DNA of 64,000 nt from Siminovitchia fordii DSM 16014 = CIP 108821 (GCF_000374565.1 NZ_KB894685.1:658221-722220), one strand, 5' to 3'. Numbered from the stretch's first letter, positions 1-10,408 are shown. The notes: generated by a model not told the origin, from the sequence alone. A program made the numbers and translations.

Positions 1-8
1 GGTTTGTC

Positions 9-197
9 TTAACTTCCGGTTTCCCTTATCTGCTTTCTCCTCTCCTTTTCTTCCTCCATCCTCTCAATATAGACTTCTCCCTCCTTTTCAATCCATTCCT
101 TTTCAAACTCACGGTCTTCACGTGCAGTTTTGATAGCCATGAACGCACTGACGAATACTCCTGCAATGACGAAATACAACCAAATCGGCAAGGCCAT
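9..197 (-). CDS. yhaL: YhaL-like sporulation membrane protein
   Basis: This is a 62-residue protein with one N-terminal membrane helix (about residues 3-22) followed by a highly charged Glu/Lys/Arg tail, so the tail probably lies in the cytoplasm with the helix in the membrane. Length, architecture and position next to yhaM match B. subtilis YhaL, a small sporulation protein of unknown mechanism. A frame-matched ATG lies six codons upstream, but the codons between contain AAAGGAG, an ideal ribosome binding site for the ATG at 197, so the shorter start is chosen. The gene is on the minus strand and its stop lies at the window edge. Confidence 0.72.
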   Translation of the reverse strand: MALPIWLYFVIAGVFVSAFMAIKTAREDREFEKEWIEKEGEVYIERMEEEKERRKQIRETGS

Positions 198-255
198 TTT
201 CTTTTCTCCTTTCATTGGCTAGTCCATATATTGTAATAATATGAGAGAACGCCAA

Positions 256-283
256 AAAAATGCCTCTGAAGACAGAGGCATTA
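256..283 (-). terminator. Intrinsic terminator of yhaM
   Basis: A perfect 10-bp stem (259-268 with 273-282) with a 4-nt loop is followed on the minus strand by a run of T. It overlaps the yhaM stop codon and separates yhaM from yhaL. Confidence 0.85.
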
Positions 284-1225
284 AGAATGGAATGTTGGTT
301 TATAAAATGAGCGGTTATCAAGCGGAAAGATCTTTTCGGAAAACTCACCCGGTTTAACGTGTTTCAATGCACGATCCAGCATATTCATTTTTGCATCCAT
401 ATTGTCGATCAAGAACAGGATTTCAGCTTCTTTGATCATTGGCTGCTTCGGGCTCCCCCACTCCAGTTTTCCATGATGGCTTAAAACTAGATGCTGCAGG
501 ACGACCACTTCTTCTCCCTCGATTCCCAACTCTTCGGCAGCTTTTCCAATCTCATTGACAATGATCGTTATATGACCAAGTAAGTTTCCTTCAATCGTAT
601 AAGCGGCTGCTACAGGACCCGACAATTCAATAACTTTGCCTAGGTCATGAAGAATGATGCCGGCAAACAGCAAATCACGGTCAAGGGAAGGGTACAGTTC
701 AGCCACAGATTTAGCTAAATCCAACATCGATACTACGTGATAGCCAAGACCCGATACAAACTCATGGTGATTTTTTGTTGCTGCAGGATATTCAAGGAAC
801 GGCTCATGATATTTGCGAAGCAAATGCCTTGTAATCCGTTGAATATTCGGGTTCTTCATTTCAAATATATATTGTGTCACTTTACTAGAAATCTCATCTT
901 TGGATATAGGAGCTTTTTCCAGCAAATCTCCGACACTAATGTTGTCCTGAGGATTAGAACGCCTGATTTTTTTTATCTTCAACTGCATTCTTCCCCTATA
1001 ATTGTGGACTTCTCCGGCAACACGGACAATCGTCCCCTGCTGATAAGCTTTCACTTCACTATCAGAAGCATCCCAAAGCTTCGCTTCAATATCTCCAGAA
1101 CGATCTTGTAAAATAAGAGTCAGAAATGGTTTTCCGTTGCTTGCCACTCCCCTGAAAGCACTTTTTACAAGGAGAAATAAGTCCACCTGCTCCCCTACTT
1201 CGTGTTCCATCAATTCTTTTAACAT
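281..1225 (-). CDS. yhaM: 3'-5' exoribonuclease YhaM
   Basis: The 314-residue product has the same length and architecture as B. subtilis YhaM, a 3'-to-5' exoribonuclease that also acts on single-stranded DNA. An OB-fold nucleic-acid-binding region occupies about residues 12-90. An HD phosphohydrolase domain follows at about 150-290, with metal ligands visible as His153-His154, the His193-Asp194 pair in ILHDLGK, and His250-His251 in LSHHGK. The start ATG has a GGGAGG site upstream. It lies just downstream of yhaN on the same strand, as in B. subtilis, and ends in its own terminator. Role in RNA turnover is inferred from family identity, which is very clear here. Confidence 0.95.
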   Translation of the reverse strand: MLKELMEHEVGEQVDLFLLVKSAFRGVASNGKPFLTLILQDRSGDIEAKLWDASDSEVKAYQQGTIVRVAGEVHNYRGRMQLKIKKIRRSNPQDNISVGDLLEKAPISKDEISSKVTQYIFEMKNPNIQRITRHLLRKYHEPFLEYPAATKNHHEFVSGLGYHVVSMLDLAKSVAELYPSLDRDLLFAGIILHDLGKVIELSGPVAAAYTIEGNLLGHITIIVNEIGKAAEELGIEGEEVVVLQHLVLSHHGKLEWGSPKQPMIKEAEILFLIDNMDAKMNMLDRALKHVKPGEFSEKIFPLDNRSFYKPTFHS

Positions 1226-1277
1226 CCAAACGCCTGCCTCCCTTTGTTCTCCTAAAAAAATTATAACATAATCCCCG

Positions 1278-4259
1278 TTATCCGCTTAGATTTGTCTGAG
1301 GCAGCCTCTGCTGAAGCTGGATGACCCGGTCTTCAGAAAACTGCCGTGCAATATGCGGATGGCATGTAAAGAGTAAAACCTGTGTATCAGGGCTAATTGT
1401 TTGTATCAACTCAAGCATCCGGTTTGTCCTCTTTTCGTCAAAATTAACGAATCCGTCATCAATAATAACAGGAAAAGGGTATTCTTTCTTCAAAACATGA
1501 ACAAGCCCAAGTCGAATGGCGATATATAGTTGCTCCCCAGTCCCTTTGCTCAATTCTTCAGGAGCAAACAAAATCCTGTCTTTTCTTTCAACTGCCAGAT
1601 CACCATCCGCCTTGACATGAATCTGTTTATATTCATAATCAGTCAGAAATGAAAAATAGTCGGCAGCTTTACGGATAACCTGTGGAAAACGGCCTTCTTT
1701 GTATTTTTGCATTACCTTTTCGAGCAAGCATTCAGCAACTGCCAACTCAACCCAGTCCCGGGCTTCATCATTGAAAGATGAACGCATTTGCCGGAAGAGA
1801 TGCAATTGTTCGGTATAGGTGCCTCCTTCTTCAAGAAAGGAAATTTTCTGTCTCAAAGATGCCAATCTATTCCTGTCCTCTTCCAAGAGTTGAGACTGCT
1901 TTTCGATGACTTCGTTCAAATGCTTGAATTCATTCTTTATTTCTTCCTCGCTTTTGAAGTGAACGGTTTCTTCTTCTCCCAACTGCACTTCCAGTAAACT
2001 TAAACGTTCCTTCAGTAAAGTTTTTTCTTCGAAAAGCTTGGCTTTTATTCGATAATCCTCTTCGTGTTCCACATTGGCAGCTTCAAAAAGCTCTTTCAGA
2101 CTCGATTGGATTACAGACTTTTCGTTTTTAATCTGAATAATATCCACATTCAGTTCAGACAATTTTTTCCGGAGCTCTTTAAGGACAAACTTCTTCTCCC
2201 GTTCTTTTTTCAACGTCTCCTGCAAAAAAAATACAGCCTTGGAAGGCTCATGAACGGCCGCGTCAATGTTACTCAGAAATTGAAAGAGGTTATCGGACCA
2301 TTCTTCCAGTTTTTTTTGGAGCTTCCTTTTTTGTGCCATTGCAACGCTTAACTGGCTACGGGTCTGCTGAAGATTTTTAAGCATAGAAAATGCATCCTCG
2401 ATTTTCATGTGGGAAATATCTTCAGCCAGGCCGAGCTCGGCTTTAATTCCATTAAGCTTCCTTTCCTCGGCATCAACATTTTTACTCATTTTTCGAAACA
2501 GATTCTCGCTCTCTTCCAGTATCTGCTTTTGTTCCTCTAGCCGTGAATAATGCTGCTTCCATTTTTCACGGAGCTGAACCTGCTCTTTATACTGAAATGC
2601 GATATGGACATCACCGACTGCCGTTTTCAGTTGTTCTTTCAATTTTCTCAATCGGTCACGCTTTTCATCAAGGCTTTCCTTTATAAAGTCAATGCTGTTT
2701 CCTTCCACTTTTCTGACCTGTAAATAAGCGGCACATCCGATTGCCAATATGGGGGCCAAAGTCAGCGGCCATTGTTTATTTGTAAAGCTCCAAATCAGTA
2801 CACCCGTAAAGATAAAAAGAAAGGAGAGTGAAATGATCTGAGCCTGCCTTCTCTTTTTGTGCAGTTTACTTTCTTCATGCTTCTTTCTTTTTTCAAGGTT
2901 CTCAATTTCCCTTTCAAGGTGCTTTTTTTCGTCTTCAAGGCCTGATGCTGACGCATGTCCGTCATAATGGCTTTTCCACTCTTTAAATGTACCTTCATTC
3001 ACCAATTGCTTTTCTATTTCTTCACATTTGTTTTCCAGTCCAATTACCGATTTTCTATCTTCTTCAAGCCGATCTGCCAGATCCTTAAGCCGGCCTTCAT
3101 ACCTGATATACTGCTGAAGGGTTTCTTTTACCCTGGCTTTCATGTCCATTCCCAAATTCAAGCTTTCTATTTCCCCGGCTTTTTCGGCTGGATAATGAAG
3201 CTCGGTCAGGAAGGAATCATACTTTTTTCGGTCTTCGGCAATGGTATATTCCAGACTGGACAATTCTCTAATGCTTTGTTGCAATTCCGGCCAATCATGA
3301 ACAAACTTTTCCGCTTTCTGCGGATCAAATCCCTTTAAAAGGGTATTCTCCTTCATTTCCTCTTCGGTGGACTGAATACGGTGCTGAACAGTCTTTAACG
3401 CAATGGACAGCTCCAGTAACCTGTCATTGTATTTTTCAAGCCTTATTAATCCATCGGCAGGAAATTCAACAGACTCCAGTTCAACAAGGCGCTTCTTGAT
3501 TTGGTCTTTTTCCAATATGAGCGGCCATTTATTAAGCAGCTCATTTACACCATCAAGCGCCGCTTTTTTATGTTTGAGGAACTTTTTCGCTTTTTCCACT
3601 CTGCCGATGATCTCCCTCATTTCAGACTGAAATGATTCGTATAATGAGTTTTCATACTTTGCCTTTTTAACCTTCTGCTCCTGCAAGCGGAGGTTCCTTA
3701 AGAAATCATTAAGCAACGGCTTTCGGCCTCCAGGTTTAAAAAGCTCTTGGAGTTCCTTATGTAATTGCTGCTCAACCTGTAGAATGCCATCTGTTCCGAT
3801 GGAGCCGGCGGCAATCAAATATTTTCCGATTTCCTCCTCTTTAAGGCGCTGAATCTCCTGTAGATCTTGAAGATCAAAGGAAAATATACTCCGGTACATT
3901 TTTTTATCCGTCCCGTTCAGCAGCTTGGAGAGAAATTCCTCCGCTTCTACAGGTCCATCTTTGAGCAGAACCATGACGTCACCTGCCGCCTTACCTTTTA
4001 CCCGCTCAATGACCACCTCCCCAAACTTTTCCGTATCAAAAACGAGCTTACCGCCGTATGAAGAGTGGGTTTTAGGTTCGTACCTCAATTCGGATTGCTG
4101 AGAGGTGGGAAAGCCAAAAAGGATGCTGTGGATGAAAGACATGATTGTAGATTTTCCCGCTTCGTTTTCTCCATAGAACAACTGCAAGTCTGAGAGATCA
4201 TCCACCTTGAAATCATTGAGCCTGCCATAGCCGTATATATGCAATTGTTTTAGTTTCAA
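1278..4259 (-). CDS. yhaN: YhaN, Rad50/SbcC-like ATPase
   Basis: This is a 993-residue SMC/Rad50-like ATPase. Walker A (GENEAGKST) lies at residues 30-38, long heptad coiled-coil arms fill the middle, and the C-terminal head carries a signature-like LSKGTGEQ and a Walker B-like [12 protein letters not shown]. Near the middle, between the coils, there are two adjacent hydrophobic helices (around 480-525), as in the YhaN family, suggesting the hinge is membrane-associated. The start is a TTG with GGGGGAG upstream; the frame is open 66 codons further back, but that part overlaps yhaO. It sits 16 bp after yhaO and presumably works with it as an SbcCD/Mre11-Rad50-like nuclease complex; that partnership is inferred from the pairing. 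Confidence 0.9.
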   Translation of the reverse strand: MKLKQLHIYGYGRLNDFKVDDLSDLQLFYGENEAGKSTIMSFIHSILFGFPTSQQSELRYEPKTHSSYGGKLVFDTEKFGEVVIERVKGKAAGDVMVLLKDGPVEAEEFLSKLLNGTDKKMYRSIFSFDLQDLQEIQRLKEEEIGKYLIAAGSIGTDGILQVEQQLHKELQELFKPGGRKPLLNDFLRNLRLQEQKVKKAKYENSLYESFQSEMREIIGRVEKAKKFLKHKKAALDGVNELLNKWPLILEKDQIKKRLVELESVEFPADGLIRLEKYNDRLLELSIALKTVQHRIQSTEEEMKENTLLKGFDPQKAEKFVHDWPELQQSIRELSSLEYTIAEDRKKYDSFLTELHYPAEKAGEIESLNLGMDMKARVKETLQQYIRYEGRLKDLADRLEEDRKSVIGLENKCEEIEKQLVNEGTFKEWKSHYDGHASASGLEDEKKHLEREIENLEKRKKHEESKLHKKRRQAQIISLSFLFIFTGVLIWSFTNKQWPLTLAPILAIGCAAYLQVRKVEGNSIDFIKESLDEKRDRLRKLKEQLKTAVGDVHIAFQYKEQVQLREKWKQHYSRLEEQKQILEESENLFRKMSKNVDAEERKLNGIKAELGLAEDISHMKIEDAFSMLKNLQQTRSQLSVAMAQKRKLQKKLEEWSDNLFQFLSNIDAAVHEPSKAVFFLQETLKKEREKKFVLKELRKKLSELNVDIIQIKNEKSVIQSSLKELFEAANVEHEEDYRIKAKLFEEKTLLKERLSLLEVQLGEEETVHFKSEEEIKNEFKHLNEVIEKQSQLLEEDRNRLASLRQKISFLEEGGTYTEQLHLFRQMRSSFNDEARDWVELAVAECLLEKVMQKYKEGRFPQVIRKAADYFSFLTDYEYKQIHVKADGDLAVERKDRILFAPEELSKGTGEQLYIAIRLGLVHVLKKEYPFPVIIDDGFVNFDEKRTNRMLELIQTISPDTQVLLFTCHPHIARQFSEDRVIQLQQRLPQTNLSG

Positions 4260-4275
4260 GAGTTCTCCCCCACTT

Positions 4276-5514
4276 TCAGTCTTTTTCAGACAATCGGCCA
4301 AGCACCTGTTTCTTTGCGGAATGCAGCAATTCCTCTCTTTGCCGCTTGTCCAATACATCGAGATATCTGCTTGCATAAGTATGCTCATATAAATCAGATA
4401 TCGCTTGATCAAAGGAATCTGAGTTCTCCAGTTCTTTGGCCGCCTCTTCAAGTACATTCAAAAAAGCATCATCAGAAATGAAGCTATGCTCGTTCACAAA
4501 AGTCTCTTCAAATTTTATTTGATACGGCCAGACAAACTCACTTCCAAGGAAAGACTCCTCCTGCAGCATTTCAATGAACTCTCCATTGTCAATTGTCTTT
4601 AATACTTTTTTGGAAAGATGCCGTGAATTGGATAGGATTATTTGGCAGAGGATGCTTTGCTTCCTATTCCCAAAAGATTCCAATGCTGCCGTACATGAAG
4701 TATAAAGATCTGTCATTCCTGCTTCTTTCCTAAAATCGATTCGAACCGTTTCCCAACATACATCAGCTGTCTCAATAAATTCCAGCTCCGTTTGGCCTTC
4801 CTTACTCATTTTGACAAAATAGCATCCTTTTTCTCCTTCTTCCTTCCTGTGCCGTCCCTGTGTATTACCCGGGTATACAATATAAGGGTCCACATGCAAT
4901 ATCCTGCGCTTGTGAATATGGCCAAGGGCCCAATAGTCCATATCTTTATAAAGAAGCTCACGGATGGTAAACGGTGCATATGGCTGATGGGCACCTGATT
5001 GGCCCTCTTCGCTTCCGTGAAGCATCGCAATGTGCAAATCCGCCCCCGGTACCTTTTCAAACTCCGCTATTTTTCTTGTCAATACATGCCGCTCAGGATA
5101 ACTGAAACCGTATATGTGAACCGTCATACCATTTCTAGCTGAAAAAAAATACGGTTCGATATTTTCATTGAATATATGTACATTTTCCGGCATATCCAGC
5201 CTGACCCAGTCACCTGCCAGGTGATCGTGATTGCCATGCGTAATAAAAACAAATATGCCTTTTTCCCCAAGACGCTGCAGTTGTCTTCTCAGACGTGCCT
5301 GCGCCTTGATGCTGCGGTCCTCTCCATCAAACAAGTCGCCTGCGACCAAAACAAAATCGACATCCTTTTTAATGGCCGCATCCACAACTCGTTCAAATGC
5401 GGTAAATGTACTTTCCTGCAAGCGCCGGAACAGCTTTTCAGGCAATTGATTCAAACCAAGAAAAGGACTGTCCAAATGTAGGTCTGCCGTATGGATAAAG
5501 CGAATTTCGTCCAA
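4276..5514 (-). CDS. yhaO: YhaO, Mre11/SbcD-like metallophosphoesterase
   Basis: The 412-residue protein carries all calcineurin-like phosphoesterase motifs of Mre11/SbcD nucleases: DLHLD near the N-terminus, GDLFD, GNHDH, a His in LHGSEEG, and GHIHK. The C-terminal third is the accessory or capping region. A TTG start at 5514 is preferred because the GAGGTGAT site lies at the right distance for it, while the ATG two codons earlier (5520) is inside that site. The gene directly precedes yhaN, so the two probably form a nuclease/ATPase complex for DNA end processing. It diverges from yhzD across about 130 bp. Confidence 0.9.
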   Translation of the reverse strand: MDEIRFIHTADLHLDSPFLGLNQLPEKLFRRLQESTFTAFERVVDAAIKKDVDFVLVAGDLFDGEDRSIKAQARLRRQLQRLGEKGIFVFITHGNHDHLAGDWVRLDMPENVHIFNENIEPYFFSARNGMTVHIYGFSYPERHVLTRKIAEFEKVPGADLHIAMLHGSEEGQSGAHQPYAPFTIRELLYKDMDYWALGHIHKRRILHVDPYIVYPGNTQGRHRKEEGEKGCYFVKMSKEGQTELEFIETADVCWETVRIDFRKEAGMTDLYTSCTAALESFGNRKQSILCQIILSNSRHLSKKVLKTIDNGEFIEMLQEESFLGSEFVWPYQIKFEETFVNEHSFISDDAFLNVLEEAAKELENSDSFDQAISDLYEHTYASRYLDVLDKRQREELLHSAKKQVLGRLSEKD

Positions 5515-5644
5515 AATCATCACCTCGAGCGAATGTACGTTCCTATCATTATACATGAAAATAGAAATAGCTTCCATATCTCTTTTCATTCCTCTTTTCG
5601 ACTAATGAAGAATATGTAACAATAGATACAAAGGAGGCTGAAAA

Positions 5645-5830
5645 ATGGGAATTTATAAACTTACGGCTTTCCAACCAACAGGGGAAAAACTTTTGGATGA
5701 AGGCTTTGAGGCTGTGGATGATAGGGAAGCGAAAGAAAAGGGAACATCAATTTTATCCGAGAAAGACTTGCTCAACAGAACACACCGCTGCACATCGCCT
5801 TTAGGGAAACTAATCCTTTTCCATCGTTGA
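5645..5830 (+). CDS. yhzD: YhzD family small protein
   Basis: This is a 61-residue soluble protein with the YhzD pattern: IYKLTAF at the start, a D-E-G-F core, and a THR...S..GKLILFHR ending. Its function is unknown. It has a strong AAAGGAGG site eight bases before the ATG, lies divergent from yhaO, and ends in a strong bidirectional terminator shared with yhaX. The position between yhaO and yhaX agrees with the B. subtilis gene order. Confidence 0.75.
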   Translation: MGIYKLTAFQPTGEKLLDEGFEAVDDREAKEKGTSILSEKDLLNRTHRCTSPLGKLILFHR

Positions 5831-5834
5831 TGTA

Positions 5835-5878
5835 ATGAAGGGAAGACTGCTTGAATAAAAGCAGTCTTCCCTTCATTT
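5835..5878. terminator. Bidirectional terminator between yhzD and yhaX
   Basis: A 16-bp perfect stem (5835-5850 with 5861-5876) with flanking A/T runs lies between two convergent genes. Confidence 0.9.
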
Positions 5879-6803
5879 ATTTAAAATTATTTTTTTCTAT
5901 ATTCATCATAAAGTGTTTTTCAGGCCCTTCCTCAATCAGATCCGTCCTTTTTAGGTTATTCAAGAACCCGAGGCGATACTGTTTCCTGAAATGCTCTTTA
6001 ACCATATACGCCACGCCGTTCTCATTATTTGTCCTTGTGATCCAATCTGCGGCATCATGTACTTCTTTGGGCGCATTTCCCATGGCAACACCTAGTCCGG
6101 ACCATTGCATGAGTGGGAGGTCATCCAAGCCCGCGCCAATTGAAACAACTTCATGCTTTTTAATGCCATATTGGCTACATACGAACTTTACCCCTTCCAA
6201 CTTGGAGACCCCTGCCGGTACAATGACCATTTTCAAAGGTTCAATCGGAATACAGACGACCTCATCATACATTTCTTTAATCGCCATCATGGAATCGGCC
6301 ATCTCTTTTTCATCAAAAAATACCACTTCGAAGTTAGGCGGAGAAACCGGCTGATCGAGCAGCTTCTCACTGATTGAGTCAACATACCGTTCCTGGTACA
6401 CAAAGCGGTTGGCAGATTGGAAAACAACCCTTGTCATCATATTGGTTGGGAGTTTGACTTTATTACTGATTAAAAATTTTTCATTGACAAGCCTGATTTG
6501 GCATGGAAAGGATTCCAAAAACGCTGTAATTTCACTTGCCACTCGCTCATGGACTCTTTGAACATAGACAGGTTTGTTAATATCTTTTGCAATAAAAGCT
6601 CCTTGATGGGCAATGATGTAATCTTTCAGCTTCAATGATTTTGCTGTTCGTTTTGCTGCAGGAAAATTCCTGGTTGTTGCCAAGATTATGTGAATCCCTT
6701 TTTGAAGAGCGAACTCTATCGCTTCCCGGGTTTGCTTATGAATGCGGCCGTTGTCTTGCAGTAACGTTCCATCAATGTTCAAAACAAGCATTTTATAGGT
6801 CAT
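5877..6803 (-). CDS. yhaX: YhaX-like HAD-superfamily protein with altered nucleophile motif
   Basis: The 308-residue protein is a Cof-type (IIB cap) HAD phosphatase homologue. Motif I reads LNIDGTLL, so the Asp that normally forms the phospho-enzyme is Asn9, while the second Asp (Asp11) is kept. Motif II is seen as ILATTRN, motif III as a Lys in SKLEGVKF, and motif IV as GAGLDDLPL. AGGGGGAG precedes the ATG. Position matches B. subtilis yhaX, a stress- and sporulation-associated gene. If Asn9 is real, hydrolysis would be absent or use another residue, so a binding or regulatory role is possible. Apart from an intrinsic terminator, the 300-bp intergenic stretch upstream (6804-7101) holds nothing I can assign. 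Confidence 0.82.
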   Translation of the reverse strand: MTYKMLVLNIDGTLLQDNGRIHKQTREAIEFALQKGIHIILATTRNFPAAKRTAKSLKLKDYIIAHQGAFIAKDINKPVYVQRVHERVASEITAFLESFPCQIRLVNEKFLISNKVKLPTNMMTRVVFQSANRFVYQERYVDSISEKLLDQPVSPPNFEVVFFDEKEMADSMMAIKEMYDEVVCIPIEPLKMVIVPAGVSKLEGVKFVCSQYGIKKHEVVSIGAGLDDLPLMQWSGLGVAMGNAPKEVHDAADWITRTNNENGVAYMVKEHFRKQYRLGFLNNLKRTDLIEEGPEKHFMMNIEKNNFK

Positions 6804-7075
6804 GATGCTCCCCCTTTGCGCAATCTCTGCCTATTTTTATTTATACGAGACACGCCTTTTTTATAGAACTGAAAAAAGAGGACATTTGCTCTGACGAGCT
6901 TTTCAATGTTTCCCCTTCATCTAAAAGGGGAATCGCGTTTGACTACAATATTTTGGGAAATTGCCTGCTGCTTCAGGAGGTATCCGGCCGCTCTTCGTTA
7001 CAATTGTTTTTCTCATCGCGTCCAGGAGGCACGCACCATTTTCATGCATACCGATAATATTCCTCCCCAAATAAA

Positions 7076-7100
7076 TAAAGCTCCTCAAAGAGGAGCCTTT
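7076..7100 (-). terminator. Intrinsic terminator of yheA
   Basis: A GCTCCTC/GAGGAGC stem (7080-7086 with 7090-7096) is followed on the minus strand by TTTATTTATT, just after the yheA stop. Confidence 0.85.
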
Positions 7101-7101
7101 C

Positions 7102-7452
7102 TTAAGACATAGAGCTGTATAATTCATCCAACGGTTTCATGATAATTTTATTCAGTTCGGTAATAGTCATGCTCATTTGTTGTTCAGCTTCCATGAGTTT
7201 TGTCACTTTCTCATTTTGCTGGACTCTGTTGGCTATCTCCTGAGCCCTCATAACCTCTTCTTCGGATATGTCACGGCCCTCCATCTGCTTTTGCTGCAGC
7301 TGCATCTGGATATTGCGGAACTCGTCAAACATTCTGCTTGCTTCACTGTCATCGGTAACAGCTCTATACATCTCTTTCAAATGCTTGAATTCGCCACTGT
7401 TTCGCATCGCTTTTTCAAGGTCGTACGCATAATCATGCAGGTTTGTGTTCAT
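7102..7452 (-). CDS. yheA: YheA, YlbF/YmcA family protein
   Basis: This 116-residue, mostly alpha-helical, Gln/Glu/Met-rich protein belongs to the YlbF/YmcA (DUF964) family. Members are small helical proteins; YlbF and YmcA act in the B. subtilis Y-complex that affects RNase Y and development, but YheA itself has no assigned function. Length matches B. subtilis YheA (about 117). The start has AGGAGGGA just upstream. It lies 30 bp downstream of yheB on the same strand, so the two are probably one transcription unit ending in the terminator at 7080-7096. Confidence 0.9.
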   Translation of the reverse strand: MNTNLHDYAYDLEKAMRNSGEFKHLKEMYRAVTDDSEASRMFDEFRNIQMQLQQKQMEGRDISEEEVMRAQEIANRVQQNEKVTKLMEAEQQMSMTITELNKIIMKPLDELYSSMS

Positions 7453-7482
7453 TTAAATCCCTCCTTACCCAAGTGTAACATA

Positions 7483-8622
7483 CTATGAAGTGACCATTAC
7501 AATGATTCCTTGGATAATTCCGATCAAGCCCCCTAACAGCGCGCCCAAGTAAGTGATCATCACAAGCTCTTTTTTAGCAACGGATATGACTAATTCTTCC
7601 AAACGTTCAAGCGAAAGGGACTCAATTTCTTTACGAACAATATCCTCCACTTGAAAGCGTTCAAGGATTTCACCCGATTGTTTGGTCAGATATTCGCCTG
7701 CTCCTGCAAGCAGGCGGGGGACAGCCTTATCTAACAGTTTGATTCTATAGGGTTCAATCAAATCTTTAACAGGTTTTTGCAAATACCCTTCCAATGAAAA
7801 AAGATCCGAAGCCCCCTTCTTTAAAAACTGCAGGATCTTTTCCTCATTAGCATCGGAGTAAAATTCCCCTAGCGTTCTTTGTTCGAGCTTACGCGCCTCT
7901 TCATCCAACACGGATATAAGAAGATCTCTAGTACCTTCATTATGAAGGAATTTCATAATTTCGGGCTGCACTTTATCCGCCAGCTGATCTTCGCCAATAA
8001 ACATTTGGACTAAATTCCAAAGCTTTCCCCTGTTCTTTAAAAAATTCTCAATCATGACCCTGATTTTTTCTTTCCCTTCCTCACTGGAAAAATAATCTGC
8101 ACCTTTTTGAATGATGTGGTCGGCCATACCGGGAATTTTATTATAAATCGACTCTGTAAGCTGTCCAGGAAGAATATCACCAACCGACTTGTTCAAATAC
8201 TTACTTTTAAGGGATTCATATTTTTTTTCAATCGTTTTTTGAATAACTGAATCCATTTTCTCCGCAGGACGGTCAATTCCTAACTGGTTCAGTATTTCTT
8301 CTGGTGTCAGACCTTTTTCCAGCCAGCTGTTCAATTTGGCATTGATCCATTCCTCTGTCTCTCTCTTGAATGTATCATCAGTCAGTTTTTTATAAATGCT
8401 TTCAGGTGTCACCAAATAGCCTACAACCAGTTTCCCGATTTGAGCGGCCAATTCTCCCTGTCTCTTCGGAATGAGTCCTGGTGTAAACGGCACACGCCAT
8501 TTGCCAATATAGAGCGTACGGTGTGGTCTAAACAGCATACGAATTGCCAAAAAGTTGGTGAATCCTCCTATTGCAGCTCCGATAATAACCATGAAAGGTA
8601 TGATTGTAAACCAGCTAGACAT
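7483..8622 (-). CDS. yheB: YheB, DUF445 membrane protein
   Basis: The 379-residue DUF445 (UPF0754) protein has a membrane helix at each end: about residues 5-27 with the glycine-rich IIGAAIGGFTNFLAIRMLF motif, and about 353-377 with GALLGGLIGIIQGIIVMV. Between them lies a long, charged, helical region with repeated P..I...I-type segments, suggesting an extended extracytoplasmic or cytoplasmic domain anchored at both ends. Function in Bacillus is unknown. The ATG at 8622 has an AAGGAG site (AAAAGGAGTGGAATACAT). It is probably cotranscribed with yheA. Confidence 0.88.
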   Translation of the reverse strand: MSSWFTIIPFMVIIGAAIGGFTNFLAIRMLFRPHRTLYIGKWRVPFTPGLIPKRQGELAAQIGKLVVGYLVTPESIYKKLTDDTFKRETEEWINAKLNSWLEKGLTPEEILNQLGIDRPAEKMDSVIQKTIEKKYESLKSKYLNKSVGDILPGQLTESIYNKIPGMADHIIQKGADYFSSEEGKEKIRVMIENFLKNRGKLWNLVQMFIGEDQLADKVQPEIMKFLHNEGTRDLLISVLDEEARKLEQRTLGEFYSDANEEKILQFLKKGASDLFSLEGYLQKPVKDLIEPYRIKLLDKAVPRLLAGAGEYLTKQSGEILERFQVEDIVRKEIESLSLERLEELVISVAKKELVMITYLGALLGGLIGIIQGIIVMVTS

Positions 8623-9043
8623 GTATGTATTCCACTCCTTTTAGAAAAACGTAAGCGCCAAAAATAGCTCGACAAGCTGAATCCGAGTCTCATTTATCAG
8701 CAAGTGGCTGACTTTTCAACCCATGAGAAGATTTTGCGACGAAGTATAACACAGTAAAAATGGCCAGGCAGCCTCTCTCCCTTGAGAATAGGCGCTGGGG
8801 CCACCTCATGCACCACGTTCTGTAACGCTAGTGGCATCTGTCAGAGCAGGAAAAACATAGAAAAATAGGGTGAATTTTTTCCTTACAACCGTTTTAGAAC
8901 ATGGACAACTGCTCTTTCATACGATATGGGGAATGCGCCCAGTTCTTTTGTTTGGCCTATTTACCATGCACGGTCTGAACTGATTATAAATAATAAGGGT
9001 GCACTAGGGCAAATATGGACACCTTTCGAAGGAGGCCTTTATT
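8623..9043. other. Intergenic region yheB-yheD
   Basis: This 421-bp gap lies between divergent genes. No open frame with a ribosome binding site is seen. The middle (about 8760-8850) is more G+C-rich than its flanks, with short imperfect inverted repeats. The strong GAAGGAGG site of yheD is at the right end. The promoters of yheB and yheD must lie here, but I could not pick a convincing -35/-10 pair. Confidence 0.5.
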
Positions 9044-10408
9044 ATGAGTGTTCGGTATAAATGCGAGTTTTTCGACAGTGATGACATCAAGTTGTATTAT
9101 CCTAGGGAATTTCAGCCTAAAGGGGAGCATCAAATCATCTCGTTCGGGTCCAATGCTGCAGAAGCTGAATGTTGCCGACATCCAAATGGAAGAAATGTCA
9201 TATCCATCAGTTCAAGCTTGGCTAAAATTCTGGGAATCCCTGAATTCGTTTCATCGCTTTGTCTCTTTGATGACGATGAGACGTTATATCTCGGCCCCCT
9301 TGTGGGCATTTTCACATCAGGTTTTACACCTTTTCAATTATTGCCAGTTGGAGAAAGGACCAAAAATTTCGCTAAGCAAATGTCCGTGCAGACATCCGTT
9401 GGGGCAGTCCCTTTTTTATTCGGTGAAAAACATATAGATTGGGAAAAAGGTGTGATCCTTGGTTTTTTCTATCACGAGCATAGCTGGAAGAAAAGGATTG
9501 TCCCCCTTCCAAATGTCGTATATGACCGGCTCCCAAACCGCTCGAGCGAAAGCCAACCCTCTTTCAAAAAAGTGAAAGAGAAAATGGAGAACGACTATTT
9601 GATCCCTTGGTATAATCCAGGTTTTTTTAATAAGTTGGAGCTTCATGAGAGATTATACAATGATCCTCGTGCCGAAAATTATTTACCCGAAACGCATCCT
9701 TTCAGGTCATTTTCAGATATTGAACCAATGGTTGCGACCTATGGACACGTATATTTGAAGCAAGCGGACGGCAGCAACGGAGATAAAATTCGGCAGGTTC
9801 TTTACGATTCGGAAAAAAATGATTACTATTGCCGTTTTTTCGATAATAAAAACCGACTATATAAATATGACTCCATTGAAAGCCTGATCAATCATCTGTA
9901 TAAAAGGAAAGAATCTGAGAAATTGATTATCCAGCAGGGCATCCGCCTGCAGCGAATCGATAAAAAGCCGATGGACTTTCGAGTCCATGTAAACAAAGAT
10001 GAAAGTGGACATTGGAATGTCAGTGCGATAGCCGCTAAGATTGCCGGAGAAGGAAGCCCTACCACACATACCAGGTTTGGAGGGATTGTACGTTCCCTTG
10101 AAGAAGCTTTTACGGAAGAGGAAGAAAGGGAAACGTACCGTAATAAACTTCATAAGGCCGCATTGGATCTGGCTGCTGCCATTGAAGACAATATAGGCGG
10201 AATTGTTGCGGAAATCGGATTTGATCTTGGAATAGACCGTAATGGGAAGGTTTGGATGTTCGAGGCCAACTCAAAACCTGGCCGTCATATATTTTCCCAT
10301 CCCGGCCTCAAAGAGTCCGATACACTGACTAACAAGCTCGCCCTTGCTTTCGCCATTCATTTGACAGAAAAAACAATACATTCTCCTCAGTTACTTTGGG
10401 AGGGATAA
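9044..10408 (+). CDS. yheD: YheC/YheD family spore-coat-associated ATP-grasp protein
   Basis: The 454-residue protein matches the YheC/YheD family in full. The N-terminal 190 residues form the family-specific domain; the C-terminal half is an ATP-grasp fold, with the KQADGSNGDKI glycine-rich stretch, the DFRVHV strand and the metal-ligand motif FEANSKPGRH close to the end. In B. subtilis, YheC and YheD are tandem paralogues linked to the spore coat; here only one is present and its length fits YheD (453). GAAGGAGG precedes the ATG. The ATP-dependent ligation reaction and substrate are unknown. Confidence 0.88.
   Translation: MSVRYKCEFFDSDDIKLYYPREFQPKGEHQIISFGSNAAEAECCRHPNGRNVISISSSLAKILGIPEFVSSLCLFDDDETLYLGPLVGIFTSGFTPFQLLPVGERTKNFAKQMSVQTSVGAVPFLFGEKHIDWEKGVILGFFYHEHSWKKRIVPLPNVVYDRLPNRSSESQPSFKKVKEKMENDYLIPWYNPGFFNKLELHERLYNDPRAENYLPETHPFRSFSDIEPMVATYGHVYLKQADGSNGDKIRQVLYDSEKNDYYCRFFDNKNRLYKYDSIESLINHLYKRKESEKLIIQQGIRLQRIDKKPMDFRVHVNKDESGHWNVSAIAAKIAGEGSPTTHTRFGGIVRSLEEAFTEEEERETYRNKLHKAALDLAAAIEDNIGGIVAEIGFDLGIDRNGKVWMFEANSKPGRHIFSHPGLKESDTLTNKLALAFAIHLTEKTIHSPQLLWEG

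Noticed and set aside
9044-10408. Fusion of YheC and YheD
   Set aside because: Its length matches a single YheD-type protein, not two joined.
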